NCBI GenBank assembly: GCA_946544235.1
Contig: CAMNMC010000056.1
Coordinates: 1 to 56,396, forward strand
Length of the DNA: 56,396 bases
Direction: 5' to 3'
DNA from: an uncultured Lachnospiraceae bacterium
GTDB taxonomy: Bacteria > Bacillota > Clostridia > Lachnospirales > Lachnospiraceae
Numbering within the stretch: the first letter of the stretch is position 1; the number at the start of each line of letters is the position of its first letter. Made by a program: the position numbers and the translations under genes. The notes beneath the pieces were generated by a model, which was not told where the DNA came from, did not search any database, and saw only the letters and a program-made list of their open reading frames with translations. This document shows, piece by piece, positions 24,626-34,370 of this stretch.

Positions 24626-26641
24626 TCAACTCTGCTTTCTTGTTGCCTCAGCCTCCCAGATCAGTTCCTCAAGAGTCACATAAAGCCTTTCCGGCTCAAC
24701 CGGCTTTGAGAGGTGGGCGTTCATACCAACCTGAAGTGATCTCTGAACATCCTCATCAAATGCATTCGCAGTCATTGCTATGATAGGAACATTCTTTGCA
24801 TCTTCTCGCTCAAGCCCTCTTATCCTTGAAGCTGCCTCAAGTCCATCCATCTCCGGCATACGCACATCCATGAGAACTGCACTGTAATGATAAGGCTCAC
24901 TCTTATCAAACATTTCAAGAGCAATCCTTCCGTTCTCGGCATGTTCTATGATAGCTCCCTTCGCTTTGATGACTTCCTTCATGATCTCAGCATTTATAAG
25001 CACATCCTCTGCAAGAAGAATATGCCTTCCGGTAAGATCTGCCCTCTGCTTCTCACGGAAGATAGACATGTTATTCTTTCTTGCAATACGTTCAAATTCT
25101 CCGATAACATTTGATGCGAAAAGCGGCTTGGCAAGGAATCCGTCAACACCGATATGAAGCGCCTCATCCAGTATTTCATCCCAGTTGAAGGACGTCAGGA
25201 TGATTATGGTCGTTTCGCTGCTGTAAAGCGCACGCATCTTTTTGGCAACCTCAATGCCGTCCATATCCGGCATCTTCCAATCGAGAAGTACAAGGTTATA
25301 TGGCTCCTGCTTGGTATGTCGGATCTCAAGCATCTTCAGCGCTTCATCACCCGAGAGACATGTATCTGCCTGTATTCCGGCCTCATCAAGCACCAGTCTT
25401 GCATGCTCGGCTGCTATCTCTTCATCATCCACTACAAGCACTCTCATATCATTCAGGTTAATGAAATTACCCTGTACACTATCATGCTCGCTGTTCTTCA
25501 AAGTAACGATAACAGTGAATTCGGTTCCCACACCCTTTTCAGACTTAACCGAGATACTGCCGTTCATGATCTCAACTATATTTTTCGATATAGCCATACC
25601 CAGGCCTGTGCTGCCGTATTTATTATTTCTGCTGCTGTCTTCCTGGGCAAAAGTGTCAAATACCTTCGGAAGGAACTCCTCATCCATTCCGATACCGGTA
25701 TCTTTGATCACAAATCTGATGGTCGACTGATCCTCAAATACCGCTGTCCTCTCGACCGTGAGAAAAACAGTTCCCGGTGCATCGGTAAACTTGATCGCAT
25801 TGCTGAGAATATTGATCAGCACCTGCTTCAGCTTCATATCATCACCGATATAATAATCAGAAACTCCGCCGATCACCTTGCACTCGTATTTCAGCCCCTT
25901 ATCGCTGCACTGGGTCATTACCATAACATTGATCTGCTCGAGCATAGCCCTGAAGGAGAAATCCTCTTTCCTGAGGATCAGTCTGCCCGACTCGATCCTG
26001 CTCATGTCAAGAATATCATTTATAAGTCCGAGAAGATGTCTCGCGCTCTCACCTATCTTCTCCAGATACCCCCTGGTCTCCGCATCGAGATTATCCTTTT
26101 TAAGTGCCAGACTGTCCAGACCGATGATCGCATTCATCGGTGTTCTGATCTCGTGGCTCATACTTGAAAGGAATGCTGTCTTCGCTTCATTCGCCTTTAC
26201 TGCAGCTTCAAGCGCCTCACTGAGAGCCTGATCACGCTTTTCGGTTATATCCGAAATAAATACGTAGTAGAGTCCGCCATAATTCTCCGACTCTGAATAA
26301 TGCCCGTAATCATCTATCCAGCGGATCTGTCCATCCTTGCGGATGATACGGTACTCGACATGATCGACATAATCATCGCTTTTTCTTATCTGATCCGCAA
26401 CAGAATCCTCAACAGAGTTCACATCTTCCGGATGAAGCATACCTCTGAAGCTATTTCCGGTATAAGCCTTGAAATCCTCCAGGTCATCACAGCCGAATAT
26501 CCTTATGGCAGCATCATTCACATACAGCAGTTCCTCATTGATATCCGCCTTGTATATAAAGAAGCCGCCGGGCATATGGCTGCCCATCTCCTTGACTATC
26601 TGTATACTGTATTCATTTAATTCAAATCCTTTTCCAAACAT
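24626..26641 (-). CDS. Cytoplasmic PAS hybrid histidine kinase with two receivers
   Basis: 671 residues from an ATG at 26641 with GAGG six bases upstream; an in-frame TTG four codons earlier overlaps that site. A PAS domain occupies about 20-135 (FFIYKADINEELLYVNDAAIRIFG, with PAC end WIDDYGHYSESENYGGLYYVFISDIT). Next come HisKA with His163 (FLSSMSHEIRTPMNAIIGLDS), HATPase (INILSNAIKFT, DTGIGM, STGLGMAI), receiver 1 (LLDWKMPDMDG) and receiver 2 (LMDVRMPEMDG). No membrane segments, so it senses an intracellular cue. It has no HPt, so it probably needs the separate HPt encoded nearby. Confidence 0.93.
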   Translation of the reverse strand: MFGKGFELNEYSIQIVKEMGSHMPGGFFIYKADINEELLYVNDAAIRIFGCDDLEDFKAYTGNSFRGMLHPEDVNSVEDSVADQIRKSDDYVDHVEYRIIRKDGQIRWIDDYGHYSESENYGGLYYVFISDITEKRDQALSEALEAAVKANEAKTAFLSSMSHEIRTPMNAIIGLDSLALKKDNLDAETRGYLEKIGESARHLLGLINDILDMSRIESGRLILRKEDFSFRAMLEQINVMVMTQCSDKGLKYECKVIGGVSDYYIGDDMKLKQVLINILSNAIKFTDAPGTVFLTVERTAVFEDQSTIRFVIKDTGIGMDEEFLPKVFDTFAQEDSSRNNKYGSTGLGMAISKNIVEIMNGSISVKSEKGVGTEFTVIVTLKNSEHDSVQGNFINLNDMRVLVVDDEEIAAEHARLVLDEAGIQADTCLSGDEALKMLEIRHTKQEPYNLVLLDWKMPDMDGIEVAKKMRALYSSETTIIILTSFNWDEILDEALHIGVDGFLAKPLFASNVIGEFERIARKNNMSIFREKQRADLTGRHILLAEDVLINAEIMKEVIKAKGAIIEHAENGRIALEMFDKSEPYHYSAVLMDVRMPEMDGLEAASRIRGLEREDAKNVPIIAMTANAFDEDVQRSLQVGMNAHLSKPVEPERLYVTLEELIWEAEATRKQS

Positions 26642-26734
26642 GTAATACCTCAATACAATTCTTTAATACTGTTTTTCGTAACCAATCTCACTCTGTAATA
26701 GCCATTATGATTTATATAACCGATCATATTCTTG

Positions 26735-29368
26735 CTACGGTTTTATCAGACTCTCCAGAGTTTCATAAAGTACATCCGGCTGAACCGGTTTAGACAGATG
26801 TGCGTTCATTCCTGCCTGCAGAGACCTCTGTACGTCCTCATCAAATGCATTCGCTGTAAGTGCGATTATAGGAACCTCTTTTGCGTCTGCCCTGTCGAGA
26901 TTTCTTATACGCTTTGTAGCTTCAAGTCCGTCCATTTCAGGCATTCTCATATCCATAAGAATCGCATCGTAGTAGCCCTGCTCGCTCGCTTCGTATTTTT
27001 CCAGAGCCACACGGCCGTTTTCAGCAAGTTCAACCTGCATCTCCCTCATTTCAAGGACCATTATCATAATCTCTGCATTAACCTGCATATCCTCAGCAAG
27101 GAGTATCTTCCTGCCCGACAGGTCCGCCCTCTTTCCGGCAAGTTTTCCGGAAAGTCCCTTCTTCCTCAGTGCTGCTTTGAACTCCTCTATTACAACAGTT
27201 GCGAAAAGCGGTTTCGGAATAAAGCTGTCAACTCCGGCACTGAGTGCCTCCTCAAGAACGTCATCCCACTTATATGCCGTAAGTATGATGATCGCCGATT
27301 CATTTCCGACTATCTTTCTGATCTCTTTTGTTGTTTCAATGCCATCCATATCTGGCATCTTCCAGTCAACAAGTATGAGATTATACGGCGTCCTTCTTGC
27401 ATGTTTCACCTTGACCATTTCAATAGCCTGCTGTCCCGACATTGCGATCTCAGCGACTATACCTGCCTTCTCAAGAACAAGCCTTGCATGCTCGCACGCA
27501 ACCTCATCATCATCTATTATAAGTACGCTCATCTGATCAGGTCGGATTTCAATATCATTATCTCCCTTTTGTGTTCTGTCAGAGTCGGAAAGTGTAATTG
27601 TTACGGCAAACTGAGTGCCTTCACCCTTTTTACTCTTAACATCGATATTGCCGTTCATAAGCTCAACGATGTTTTTGGTTATGGCCATTCCAAGACCTGA
27701 ACTTCCGTATTTGTTAGTGGTTGAAGCATCCTCCTGTGCGAAGGTATCGAAGAGATGCGGCATAAATTCTTCGCTTATACCGATTCCTGTATCCTTGATC
27801 TCAAAACAAAACGTCGACTTATTATCAAAGCCTGCAGTCTTTCTGACCTTCAGTTCCACGCCGCCCTTATCGGTGAACTTAACCGCATTTCCGAGAATAT
27901 TAATAAGCACCTGGCGAAGCTTGAGCCCGTCACCGATATAATAGTCATCCACATCACCACTTATATGACACTGGTAGTCGATGCCCTTCTCCTGGCACTG
28001 ACCGCTGAACATTGTATTGATCGACTCAAGGAGTTCAGGGAATGAGAACTCCTCATTCTTTATAACCATCCTTCCGGATTCGATACGTGACATATCGAGA
28101 ATATCATTTATCAGTTCCAGAAGATGATTAGCCGACTCGCCGATTTTAACAAGATATTCCTTTGTTTTCTCCGGCGTTTCCGGATCATTCAGGGCGATGC
28201 TGTCCAGACCGATGATAGCATTCATAGGCGTTCGGATCTCGTGGCTCATATTTGACAGAAATGCAGTCTTCGCCTTATTGGACTGTTCAGCCGATGCAAG
28301 AGCGTCACTGAGGAGGGCATTGATATGAATCTTCTCCTCCATCTCCTGCTCCCTGGCTCTCGTTTCTGCCTCCGCAGTTTCCTTCTCAAGTACGATCTTG
28401 GAATTTCTCTTTATCTGGTGGATTATAAAAATGAACAGAACCATAAGGCAGGCCGCCATGATCAACGTCTGGAGTATACTCCTCAGAATGATACCCCTCG
28501 TAATAGAGCTGATCTCATCACTGATAACACTCTCTCTGACAAGATAGGTAAGCATCCAGTCAGTCCCTCTTACCGGCTCATAGCTGAGGGTTTCTGTGAT
28601 ATCGCCGTATGTGAAAGAAACCTCGCCGCTTATGCCACCTTCGAATTCCGAAAGAAACTTATCATATGTATAATTGTCATCAAAATCAGCCTTCTTCATG
28701 GCATCCAGAAGATTATCCTCCGAAGCAAGGCCTCCGAGAATGGTATTGCTGAGTGCCACACCTTCCTGCGTATAAATATTACAGAAGGTTGCATCATCCT
28801 CACTTGACTCCATGGAAACACCGGAAAGCATCTCGTTCATATCGATCTCCATGAAGCAGATCTTGAGAGTTTCACCGCAGAAAGGAATATCCACAGGAAC
28901 GGCTATAACAACCTTCTTATCGAGGCTCTTGAGATTCAGTATGGATATCTCCGGCTCAGTTAGATTGATATGATCAAAAGAATAATCGGAAATATTATCC
29001 TGCATACCGAGCGAAGTATAAATAAGCCCATTCGTATCTACAAAGGCGAACTTCTCCAGCTTGTAGAGCTTCTTCATCCTGGCCTGATAATTCTGAAGAT
29101 GAGGAATATCACTTTTATCTTCATCCGTCATCAGAGCAACCGCAACATCTATAACCTCTATATTTCTGTTAAGGTTATTCTCTACAACCTGCTCACGTCT
29201 TCCGGCAAGCTCATCGAGATAAAGGCTGCTGACCTTCTTTACAGCCCTCTCCGTATCCGTCGAAGCTCTCTGACCCATAAATATTGTTCCGAAAACCATG
29301 ATCACAATAACTATTAATCCGGCAACCACATACGCAGCTACCGATGTTTGTTTATGTTCTTTGTCCAA
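26735..29368 (-). CDS. dCache-type membrane hybrid histidine kinase with two receivers
   Basis: 877 residues starting at a TTG (29368) placed five bases after a very strong GGGGAGGGG; an ATG eight codons upstream has its nearest GAGG about 20 bases away. A membrane helix (about 10-30) is followed by a roughly 265-residue extracytoplasmic sensor that looks like a double Cache (FAFVDTNGLIYTS, and a helix running ELAGRREQVVENNLNRNIEV), then a second helix (about 293-317), coiled coil, HisKA with His376 (FLSNMSHEIRTPMNAIIGLDS), HATPase, receiver 1 (LVDWKMPDMDG) and receiver 2 (LMDMRMPEMDG). The kinase half closely resembles the adjacent PAS hybrid, suggesting duplication with sensor exchange. Confidence 0.92.
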   Translation of the reverse strand: MDKEHKQTSVAAYVVAGLIVIVIMVFGTIFMGQRASTDTERAVKKVSSLYLDELAGRREQVVENNLNRNIEVIDVAVALMTDEDKSDIPHLQNYQARMKKLYKLEKFAFVDTNGLIYTSLGMQDNISDYSFDHINLTEPEISILNLKSLDKKVVIAVPVDIPFCGETLKICFMEIDMNEMLSGVSMESSEDDATFCNIYTQEGVALSNTILGGLASEDNLLDAMKKADFDDNYTYDKFLSEFEGGISGEVSFTYGDITETLSYEPVRGTDWMLTYLVRESVISDEISSITRGIILRSILQTLIMAACLMVLFIFIIHQIKRNSKIVLEKETAEAETRAREQEMEEKIHINALLSDALASAEQSNKAKTAFLSNMSHEIRTPMNAIIGLDSIALNDPETPEKTKEYLVKIGESANHLLELINDILDMSRIESGRMVIKNEEFSFPELLESINTMFSGQCQEKGIDYQCHISGDVDDYYIGDGLKLRQVLINILGNAVKFTDKGGVELKVRKTAGFDNKSTFCFEIKDTGIGISEEFMPHLFDTFAQEDASTTNKYGSSGLGMAITKNIVELMNGNIDVKSKKGEGTQFAVTITLSDSDRTQKGDNDIEIRPDQMSVLIIDDDEVACEHARLVLEKAGIVAEIAMSGQQAIEMVKVKHARRTPYNLILVDWKMPDMDGIETTKEIRKIVGNESAIIILTAYKWDDVLEEALSAGVDSFIPKPLFATVVIEEFKAALRKKGLSGKLAGKRADLSGRKILLAEDMQVNAEIMIMVLEMREMQVELAENGRVALEKYEASEQGYYDAILMDMRMPEMDGLEATKRIRNLDRADAKEVPIIALTANAFDEDVQRSLQAGMNAHLSKPVQPDVLYETLESLIKP

Positions 29369-29441
29369 GACTACCCCTCCCCGAAATATCATCTTATATA
29401 GTCATAAATACCTCATAGAACCCTCTCAATATGTGCGATCC

Positions 29442-30590
29442 TTATTTGCAACCGGAATGCCTAAGCTTATAAATAACGAAGCACAGCATATATGTCACCG
29501 GATATGCAATAACAACTGTTAATGCGAAATTGATCACGCGTCCGGCGCCTGCCCTTTCCAAAAGAAACTGGCACAGAACAACAACTGTAAAATGTATAAT
29601 ATAAAAAAGATATGAAATCTTCGAGTTAAAGCTGCTGAAACGGCCCGTAAAGTCCAGATGATCATGTCCGATAGTGATAAGGGCAAGGATACCGGTCGGA
29701 AGAGACGCATACCAGCAGATATTATTCAGTATTTCATAGTCCTCAACGTAGATAAAAAGAACCATGTTCAGTGCAGTCGTTATGATAAAAAACGCTGCCC
29801 ACAGCCATTTAAGCCTCGCCAGCTTCGCGACAAAATCCTGATCACTGAAAAAACAGTAGCCCAGAAGAAATACAGCAAGGAAAGTCACAAGTGGCTTACC
29901 TCCCGTCCTGATATCAAACGCAGCGACTGCCACTACTCCCAGAATAATGCCAAGAAACCTGAACCCGGCTTTATTCTTTATATTAACTATATTTATTTCT
30001 CTCCTGCCTTTCTCAGTATCACTTCCACAGATCCTCCCTTTTTTCTCCTGTACTATCTCCTCAGATTCATTTATGTTCTTATTTCCTGATACTAGTTTAA
30101 TCAGGATAATAAAAACACATGACACCAGTGAAATTATGATCAATACAGCAAGGAACCACAGATGAGCTAAGCTGAATCCTCCGTCATAACCTGTAAGATC
30201 GGTAAACTTTGTGAAGAACACCGAATAGTGTTCAAAGAAGCTGCCGTCATAACCATTATGCGTTTTGTCGGCAATATATGTAAGAACAGGTACCAGAGTG
30301 AGAGTACCGACAAGAAGCGGCAGACCAAGTCTTACCAGACGTTCCTTTATAAACCTGCCGTAGCCTCTTTTCCTCAGTGAGTAGGATGCCGACACTCCCG
30401 CCAGCAAAAACATAAGAGGCATAAACCATGGACTGATAAAGGTAACTATCGCCGCAAAAGCCTTATTCTCGCCGAGATGAATATAATTCGCCTCATCCCA
30501 GCTATTGTAAGCCATTGCAGCATGGTAAAATATCAGAAGCGATACCGTCAGCCACCGCAGATTATCAACATAATTCACTCTGTTTTTCAT
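29442..30590 (-). CDS. Acyltransferase-3 family membrane protein
   Basis: 382 residues from the ATG at 30590, which has AGGGTG upstream; a longer frame to 30626 lacks a site. About ten membrane helices. The start (VNYVDNLRWLTVSLLIFYHAAMAY) carries the conserved His of the acyltransferase-3 (OafA/NolL-like) family, followed by PWFMPLMFLLAGVSASYSLRKRGYGRFIKERLVRLGLPLLVG, also typical. A cytoplasmic or loop insertion around 185-215 is charged (NINESEEIVQEKKGR). Such proteins transfer acetyl or other acyl groups to surface glycans or small molecules. The acceptor is unknown. It is divergent from the PLP-enzyme gene. Confidence 0.9.
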   Translation of the reverse strand: MKNRVNYVDNLRWLTVSLLIFYHAAMAYNSWDEANYIHLGENKAFAAIVTFISPWFMPLMFLLAGVSASYSLRKRGYGRFIKERLVRLGLPLLVGTLTLVPVLTYIADKTHNGYDGSFFEHYSVFFTKFTDLTGYDGGFSLAHLWFLAVLIIISLVSCVFIILIKLVSGNKNINESEEIVQEKKGRICGSDTEKGRREINIVNIKNKAGFRFLGIILGVVAVAAFDIRTGGKPLVTFLAVFLLGYCFFSDQDFVAKLARLKWLWAAFFIITTALNMVLFIYVEDYEILNNICWYASLPTGILALITIGHDHLDFTGRFSSFNSKISYLFYIIHFTVVVLCQFLLERAGAGRVINFALTVVIAYPVTYMLCFVIYKLRHSGCK

Positions 30591-30681
30591 GAAAATCACC
30601 CTAAAATCATACAAAATACCAACCAATAGTATTGTATCATATAAAAAAAAGCAGTTCTACATTAATATTCTTCAAGAAATT

Positions 30682-30711
30682 TTGCATTTTCCATATGTTT
30701 TGTGGTATAAT
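30682..30711 (+). promoter_or_regulatory. Promoter of the SPT-like PLP enzyme gene
   Basis: TTGCAT (30682-30687), 18 bases, TATAAT (30706-30711) preceded by TGG (extended -10). It leaves a leader of about 70 bases before the ATG at 30787. Confidence 0.7.
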
Positions 30712-30786
30712 CCTTTTGGTCTGACGAAAATTAAGAAAAAATTTATATTTGAAGGATAAAAGATATTAAATATTTGGAGGAAACAA

Positions 30787-31980
30787 ATGGATCTTTTTGC
30801 AAAATGCTTCGAGCCTTCACAGGCTGATATGGCTCGTGAATCGGGGATCTACCCGTATTTTCACGCATTGGAATCAAGACAGGACACTGAAGTTATCATG
30901 GAGGGCAAACGCCGCATCATGCTTGGCTCAAACAACTATCTTGGTCTCACAACACACCCTGAGGTTATCGAAGCCGGAATCAAAGCTTATGAACAATACG
31001 GCTCAGGTTGTTCCGGATCACGTTTTCTGAACGGAACACTTAAGCTCCATATAGAACTTGAAGAAGCTCTTGCCAGATTCCTCGGTAAGGAAGCTGTTCT
31101 GACTTTCTCAACAGGCTTCCAGTCAAATCTCGGAATCATCAGTGCGCTTGTCGGTCTCGGCGATTATGTAATCATGGACAGAGAGAACCACGCAAGTCTC
31201 TATGACGCATGTCGTCTCTCTTTCGGTAAGATGCTTCGCTTTGGTCATAACGATATGGAAGACCTCGAGAAGAAGCTTCAGGCTGTTCCTGAAAATGCAG
31301 GCTGTCTGATCGTTACTGACGGTGTCTTCTCTATGGGCGGTGATATCGCAAACCTTCCTGAGATCTGCAGACTTGCCAGAAAATACGGTGCACGTGTTAT
31401 GGTTGATGATGCACATGGACTCGGTGTTATCGGCAAGGGCGGTCGTGGTACAGCAAGCTACTACGGACTTGAGGACGAAGTTGATATCTACATGGGAACC
31501 TTCTCAAAGTCACTTGCATCACTCGGTGGTTATATGGCTACCTCAGCAAGAGTTGTTGATTACGTAAAGCATTGCTCACGTCCATTCATCTTCTCTGCTT
31601 CAATCACACCTGCAAGCTGTGCTTCTGCACTCGCAGCTCTTAAGATCCTTGAAGCTCATCCGGAGCTCCCTGAGACTCTTCAGTCAAGAGCACTGTTTAT
31701 GCGTCAGAAGCTTAAGGAAGCAAATATACGTATGCGTGAATCAAACGGTGAACGCGTACCTATCATTCCGATCTATACATATGAGCTTATCCCTACACTT
31801 ACTGTTACCAAGGCTCTTTATGATCGTGGAGTATATGTTAATTCATCTATCCCACCTGCAACAGCACCTGGTGAAGCTCTGATCCGTACCAGCCTCATGG
31901 CTACACATACAGAGGAGCTTATCGATGAAGCTGTAGGAATTATCGGTGAGGTTCTTCACGAGCTTCATATCGGAGAATAA
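30787..31980 (+). CDS. Alpha-oxoamine synthase family PLP enzyme, serine-palmitoyltransferase-like
   Basis: 397 residues, full length. The family joins an amino acid to an acyl thioester with loss of CO2. PLP-binding Lys241 is in MGTFSKSLASLGGYM, His135 in RENHASLYDACRLSF, and the Asp/His pair in VMVDDAHGLGVIGKGGRG. The segments GIYPYFHALES, GSGCSGSRFLNGTLKLHIELE and GTFSKSLASLGG resemble bacterial serine palmitoyltransferases (Bacteroides type) more than KBL or BioF, whose lysine loop reads GTLGKALG-like. That points to a long-chain base or related acyl-amino ketone, a rare capacity in Firmicutes. The acyl donor could be CoA- or carrier-bound. The sequence does not prove the amino acid; glycine or alanine would give KBL/BioF-like products. 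Monocistronic, with its own promoter and terminator. Confidence 0.88.
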   Translation: MDLFAKCFEPSQADMARESGIYPYFHALESRQDTEVIMEGKRRIMLGSNNYLGLTTHPEVIEAGIKAYEQYGSGCSGSRFLNGTLKLHIELEEALARFLGKEAVLTFSTGFQSNLGIISALVGLGDYVIMDRENHASLYDACRLSFGKMLRFGHNDMEDLEKKLQAVPENAGCLIVTDGVFSMGGDIANLPEICRLARKYGARVMVDDAHGLGVIGKGGRGTASYYGLEDEVDIYMGTFSKSLASLGGYMATSARVVDYVKHCSRPFIFSASITPASCASALAALKILEAHPELPETLQSRALFMRQKLKEANIRMRESNGERVPIIPIYTYELIPTLTVTKALYDRGVYVNSSIPPATAPGEALIRTSLMATHTEELIDEAVGIIGEVLHELHIGE

Positions 31981-32020
31981 TATAGTCCTGTTCTGAGAAT
32001 TCCAGAAAGCGGACACAAAG

Positions 32021-32064
32021 AAAACGAACCATTTCAGTCTAATGCGAAATGGTTCGTTTTTTTT
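32021..32064. terminator. Bidirectional intrinsic terminator
   Basis: Perfect 15-base stem AAAACGAACCATTTC / GAAATGGTTCGTTTT, ten-base loop, then TTTT; placed between the convergent PLP-enzyme and hybrid-kinase genes. Confidence 0.92.
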
Positions 32065-32084
32065 GTATAACATATGCTGATTTC

Positions 32085-34325
32085 CTATCCCTCTGCCTCT
32101 GCATTGAGATATTTTCTGAGTATTGCTTCAAGCTCTGCAGGCTCGATAGGCTTGGACAGATAATCATCAAAGCCTTCCGAGAGATACATCTCTCTGACGC
32201 CTGAGATTGCATTTGCGGTAAGTGCTATCACCTCTGTTTTATCCGAAATAAGCTTACGCGCTTTGATCTCTCGCAGCACCTCGATACCATCCATCTCCGG
32301 CATCATATGATCCAGAAAGATGATATCATACTCTTTCTCAGACAGGACCTGGAGCGCTTCCTTTCCGGAGCCCACCATATCTGCCTTGATTCCGAAGAGT
32401 CCAAGCAGTTTTCCTGCAACCTTCAGATTCATCTTGTTATCATCAACAACAATAACTCTGGCATCAGGTGCACTGAATTTCTCTTCCTGATCATCCTTTT
32501 CAGCCTGCTTATGAGTTCTCTTTTTGTAATCGCCCATAGGCTCGGAATTCTCAACCTTCTGTGGCAGAACGAAACTAAAGGCTGAGCCCTGATGATAGAC
32601 ACTCTTCACCTCGAGCTGACTGTCCATCTTACTTAAGAGGCCTGTAACTATAGAAAGACCCAGTCCGGTTCCTTCAATAGTTCTGTTGTGGATCAGATCA
32701 ACTCTCTTAAATGATTCTGTAAGAACTCCGATGTCCTCTTCCTTGATACCGATACCTGTATCAATAACACTGACAGCTATCATAGCTGTACCATCCGTCT
32801 CGCTTTCCTTCTTTACAGAAAGCGTCACACTGCCCTTTTCGGTATATTTAACAGCATTGGTAAGAAGATTTATTATCACCTGTTTTATGCGGATGTCATC
32901 GCCTCTGAGTGTCTTCGGAAGTTTTTCATCCGCATCAATGATAAGTTCAAGTCCTTTGGTCTTAGCCCTCTCAGAGATCGTATTTTCAAGATCATATATC
33001 AGAGTTGCCGTCTCATAATTCACCGGCTCTATCTCCATCTTACCATCTTCAATCTTAGAAAAGTCCAGAATGGAATTAATGATCGACAGAAGTGTTCTTC
33101 CCGAACTCTTTATATTCTCGGCATATTCCTTTATCTGAGGTTCACTGCTCTCACGCAGGACCATCTCGTTCATACCAAGGATAGCATTGATAGGAGTCCT
33201 TATCTCATGTGACATCTGTGCAAGGAACGAACTCTTCGCTTCATTAGCCGACTCGGCTGCAGTCTTCTCAAGCTTAAGGATCTCTGCCTCCATCTCCTTC
33301 TGGCGTTCCTTCAGCTTAAGTGTTTCGAGCTTCTTGGTCTCGAGTGTATTATCCTCAGTTCTCAGCTGGTAACCTGTTCTTCTCTTGCCAGCATATAGGT
33401 GGCTGACGGTTATCTTATAACTGATATCATTTCTTGTAACGTAAAAATATGTCGAATCGCTGCTCAGCTGAAGTTTGTCCACGCATCTGATTATTTTGGC
33501 AAAGTTTTCGTTATTCTCCGGAAGAACCTGATCAACGTAGAGATCAGCTAATTCAGGGAGGCACTCAAGTGCCGGATCCGTACATCCGAGATATCTCATC
33601 TTCATATCAAAACTCACGAAGCCGATGCTTCCGTTTTCGGACAAACTGGTTATCGCCGTCTCCGTTATATCATACAGGTTGATACGGCTCATGATTATGA
33701 GGAAGATCACCTGTGAGAACAGATATGATGCCGGAAGAAGCTCCAATGCCGGATTAAACGGTTTACCGATAATAAATGCCAGCATGATTACCATATAGAC
33801 TGTAAGAAGAAGTATCGAATTGGTCCTTGATATATTCTTCCTGGTCAGACTATAGATGATCACGGACAGGTTTGCGATCAGATAGAGGGCTATCATCGCA
33901 TAGTAAACCGTATGCGCCGGTCCGTATTCTTTAACAAGGTATGATACACCATGATACTGTTTCAGCTCGACGCTCTTATACATCAGGCCGTTGCTTGAGG
34001 TATTGATCGCTATAAAGAGAAGTACCGATCCTATCGACATAAGGGTACCGGTCACAAGCTTAGGTATCTTCAGCTTACAGAAGTTGATAACGTAGAGGAA
34101 GAAGAAAACCTCAAGGAAGCAGCCATCCAGATATTCGATGGCATTGGCCAGGATAGCTTCGCTTTCATTCGTTGCCATGGCAACAGAAAGATACCCCAGA
34201 TTGATGATAGGGATAAATACAAAGATTATCGGAAAATGAACCGATATACCTCTCCTCCATCGAAGGACAAATACTGATGATAAAAGAACTGACAGAATTA
34301 CTGTCGCATGAAAATAAATTATCAT
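32085..34325 (-). CDS. HisKA_7TM hybrid histidine kinase with one receiver
   Basis: 746 residues from an ATG at 34325 with AGAGG upstream; the frame extends seven codons to a TTG that overlaps this site. Seven membrane helices (about 5-215) match the 7TM sensor module common in Clostridia (SAMTNESEA-like loop, VVMLAFIIGKPFNP region). A short PAS-like segment (IGFVSFDMKMRYLGCTDPA) and coiled coil follow, then HisKA with His373 (FLAQMSHEIRTPINAILGMNEM), HATPase (INLLTNAVKYT, DTGIGI, GTGLGLSI) and a receiver (FLDHMMPEMDG, SKPIEP). No HPt. It ends just after the gene for another hybrid kinase on the same strand and may act with it. Confidence 0.92.
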   Translation of the reverse strand: MIIYFHATVILSVLLSSVFVLRWRRGISVHFPIIFVFIPIINLGYLSVAMATNESEAILANAIEYLDGCFLEVFFFLYVINFCKLKIPKLVTGTLMSIGSVLLFIAINTSSNGLMYKSVELKQYHGVSYLVKEYGPAHTVYYAMIALYLIANLSVIIYSLTRKNISRTNSILLLTVYMVIMLAFIIGKPFNPALELLPASYLFSQVIFLIIMSRINLYDITETAITSLSENGSIGFVSFDMKMRYLGCTDPALECLPELADLYVDQVLPENNENFAKIIRCVDKLQLSSDSTYFYVTRNDISYKITVSHLYAGKRRTGYQLRTEDNTLETKKLETLKLKERQKEMEAEILKLEKTAAESANEAKSSFLAQMSHEIRTPINAILGMNEMVLRESSEPQIKEYAENIKSSGRTLLSIINSILDFSKIEDGKMEIEPVNYETATLIYDLENTISERAKTKGLELIIDADEKLPKTLRGDDIRIKQVIINLLTNAVKYTEKGSVTLSVKKESETDGTAMIAVSVIDTGIGIKEEDIGVLTESFKRVDLIHNRTIEGTGLGLSIVTGLLSKMDSQLEVKSVYHQGSAFSFVLPQKVENSEPMGDYKKRTHKQAEKDDQEEKFSAPDARVIVVDDNKMNLKVAGKLLGLFGIKADMVGSGKEALQVLSEKEYDIIFLDHMMPEMDGIEVLREIKARKLISDKTEVIALTANAISGVREMYLSEGFDDYLSKPIEPAELEAILRKYLNAEAEG

Positions 34326-34370
34326 AACTTCTAACCTCTTCTCCAACCGGCGGCTTCTCCGACCAACGGA

